Shown here in pieces: positions 20,180 through 21,072 of a DNA stretch of 21,072 bases. The notes under the pieces are model-generated. The model was not told the DNA's origin. It saw only the letters and a program-made list of their open reading frames with translations, and did no database searches. How positions within the stretch are numbered: the first letter of the stretch is position 1; the number at the start of each line of letters is the position of its first letter. The stretch lies in IMG/VR virus record IMGVR_UViG_3300009537_000212, positions 1-21,072 of that record; one strand, 5' to 3'. This DNA comes from a virus. The translations under genes and the position numbers were made by a program.

Positions 20180-21072
20180 GGTGTGTTCTCCAGATTTTCG
20201 TCAAGGTCTTCAGGATTGAACAGCTCCTTAAACGGTGAATCACCAGATGTGACCTCTGAATCCTTCTCCGCGTTCTGGCAGATTCCCTTGAAATAATTCA
20301 CCAGCCTGGTTGGTCCTTCCGGTGGTTTTTTCGGGAAGTTGGAGCGTGTTAATCGGTCCATTGCTTTCACGACTGTCTCAGGGGTGTGTTCTCCCCAGAT
20401 CTCAACCGCGACTCGAGTTTGGAGGATTTTATCAAAACCACCAGGCTCGACATACCCGGTTTTTTCGAACCATGAAATCAAATCCCCAAAAGACGAGACC
20501 GATCGATCGACCGGCTTTTCAAGATCGGTTTTTTTGTCGATGTCAGCAGATGTCAACATCGGTACGTCAGCATCTGTTTCGGTCTCAGTTTCAGTTTCAG
20601 TCTCAGTTTCAGTCTCAGTTTGTGTACCGATGTTATCATTTTTTTGTGTTGTGTTAACATTTACCTTGTTTTTGTTGACACGTGTTAACATTAAAGGTGA
20701 AAATGTTACCTTGTGTCGGTTTTTTATGTCTTCCGGTATACACGATAGAAGAAACAGCTCCTCGAACACGACTACCGACTTCCGCCTTTCGGCGCTTTTC
20801 AAGAACCGTTTTTGGATCCCTTTTGAGGTCAAAACACCGTAATTTTGGAACACGGTTTTGTCAAAAAGATCCTCCTTCAAACAGGTCTGAATGATCCGAT
20901 CCAGGGTGTCCAAATCGACCTGATATTTGATCGAAAACTTCTTTTTTACCCGGTCATCCCAGACCAGAAAATACCCTTTGTCCCGGTACACCCGTTCCAA
21001 TAATTTGAAGTATACCCCGAACCCCAGAATCCCCGTCTCGGCCCATATTTCCAGGTCCACCAGCGGCGCGGT
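20176..21072 (-). CDS. Replication initiator-like protein, DUF4373 / Lin1244-Lin1753 N-terminal domain (5' end cut off)
   Basis: The frame is open to the window edge. The first possible start inside the window is GTG 21060, but the domain normally begins 15-25 residues earlier, so the true start is probably outside. Residues counted from that GTG: GILGFGVYFKLLERVYRDKG (10-29) is the G..G.G.Y..LLE..Y pattern of DUF4373; then VDLDTLDRIIQTCLKEDLFD and YGVLTSKGIQKRFLKSAERR complete the winged-helix-like domain. A linker with seven Thr-Glu pairs follows at about residues 148-161, then a helical C-terminal domain (LISWFEKTGYVEPGGFDKIL; AVEIWGEHTPETVVKAMDRL). Phage proteins of this type initiate replication or help load helicase. 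An iteron-like AT-rich cluster lies inside the gene. Confidence 0.7.
   Translation of the reverse strand, partial: TAPLVDLEIWAETGILGFGVYFKLLERVYRDKGYFLVWDDRVKKKFSIKYQVDLDTLDRIIQTCLKEDLFDKTVFQNYGVLTSKGIQKRFLKSAERRKSVVVFEELFLLSCIPEDIKNRHKVTFSPLMLTRVNKNKVNVNTTQKNDNIGTQTETETETETETETETDADVPMLTSADIDKKTDLEKPVDRSVSSFGDLISWFEKTGYVEPGGFDKILQTRVAVEIWGEHTPETVVKAMDRLTRSNFPKKPPEGPTRLVNYFKGICQNAEKDSEVTSGDSPFKELFNPEDLDENLENTP
20578..20619. repeat. Six-base repeat encoding seven Thr-Glu pairs
   Basis: Seven 6-bp units of the form ACTGAG/ACTGAA (one ACCGAA) on the minus strand, 42 bp. It encodes a flexible acidic linker between the two domains of the initiator-like protein and is directly next to the AT-rich repeat cluster. 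Confidence 0.9.
20632..20711. other. Candidate replication origin with iteron-like sites inside the initiator gene
   Basis: Plus strand: GTTATCATT at 20632, GTTAACATT at 20653 and again at 20684 (the last two within the identical 11-mer GTGTTAACATT), and the inverted AATGTTACC near 20703. A near-palindrome GTTGACACGTGTTAAC lies at 20674-20689. The stretch is clearly more AT-rich than the rest of the window. Lambda-type origins lie inside the initiator gene and use such repeats. The evidence here is pattern only. Confidence 0.35.

Noticed and set aside
1-21072. CRISPR array, tRNA, integrase or insertion sequence
   Set aside because: No regularly spaced repeats, cloverleaf sequence, recombinase motif or terminal inverted repeats with transposase were found.

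Overview
The window is a block of a tailed-phage or prophage genome. Every gene I can support lies on the minus strand, so the block is transcribed from right (21072) to left (1). Base composition is near 50% GC. Genes are tightly packed, and most neighbours are joined by ATGA, GTGA or TAATG stop/start overlaps, as in a phage late operon. Tail sheath, tail tube, spike, gp25-like, J-like and tape-measure genes show a contractile-tailed (myovirus-type) particle. The MuF minor head protein, XkdF-like protease and DUF2586-like sheath point to Mu-like or Mu-related architecture. The host cannot be fixed from this window. The DUF4373/Lin1244-type replication protein, a possible DUF6046 protein and the FN3 style would fit Bacteroidota or a related group, but that is only a hint. 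No integrase, transposase, repressor, tRNA, rRNA or CRISPR array was seen.

Layout in transcription order. (1) 21072-17800: a replication-initiator-like protein, truncated by the window edge and with an iteron-like cluster inside its coding sequence, then mostly uncharacterised small proteins. These include an HTH/coiled-coil protein that could be a small terminase or regulator, and a newly noted 30-residue membrane peptide. (2) 17855-14596: a small CxxC zinc-finger-like protein, an HK97-gp10-like neck protein, an amidase endolysin, two small proteins (one with a perfect 54-bp tandem duplication), the MuF minor head protein and a 55-residue protein. (3) 14554-14243: a small orphan gene bracketed by two related 19-bp palindromes. 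(4) 14200-8073: protease/scaffold, major capsid, sheath, tube, spike, a small membrane protein, gp25, J-like and I-like baseplate proteins. (5) 8066-7606: a likely tail-assembly chaperone with a textbook -1 frameshift signal. (6) 7628-6500: holin and two small membrane proteins. (7) 6503-1: a LysM-FN3-FN3-LamG tail protein, a small tail protein, the tape measure, a long tail or fibre-like protein, a DUF6046-like protein and the start of a gpD-like baseplate hub.

The most notable points: the frameshift cassette at 7606-8066 (slippery TTTTTTC, 7-nt spacer, perfect 8-bp stem holding the zero-frame stop); a possible origin inside the initiator gene; the absence of large terminase and portal genes although MuF, protease and capsid are present; a LysM tail protein carrying adhesion-type domains; and strong over-representation of GATC and GGATCC across the window.
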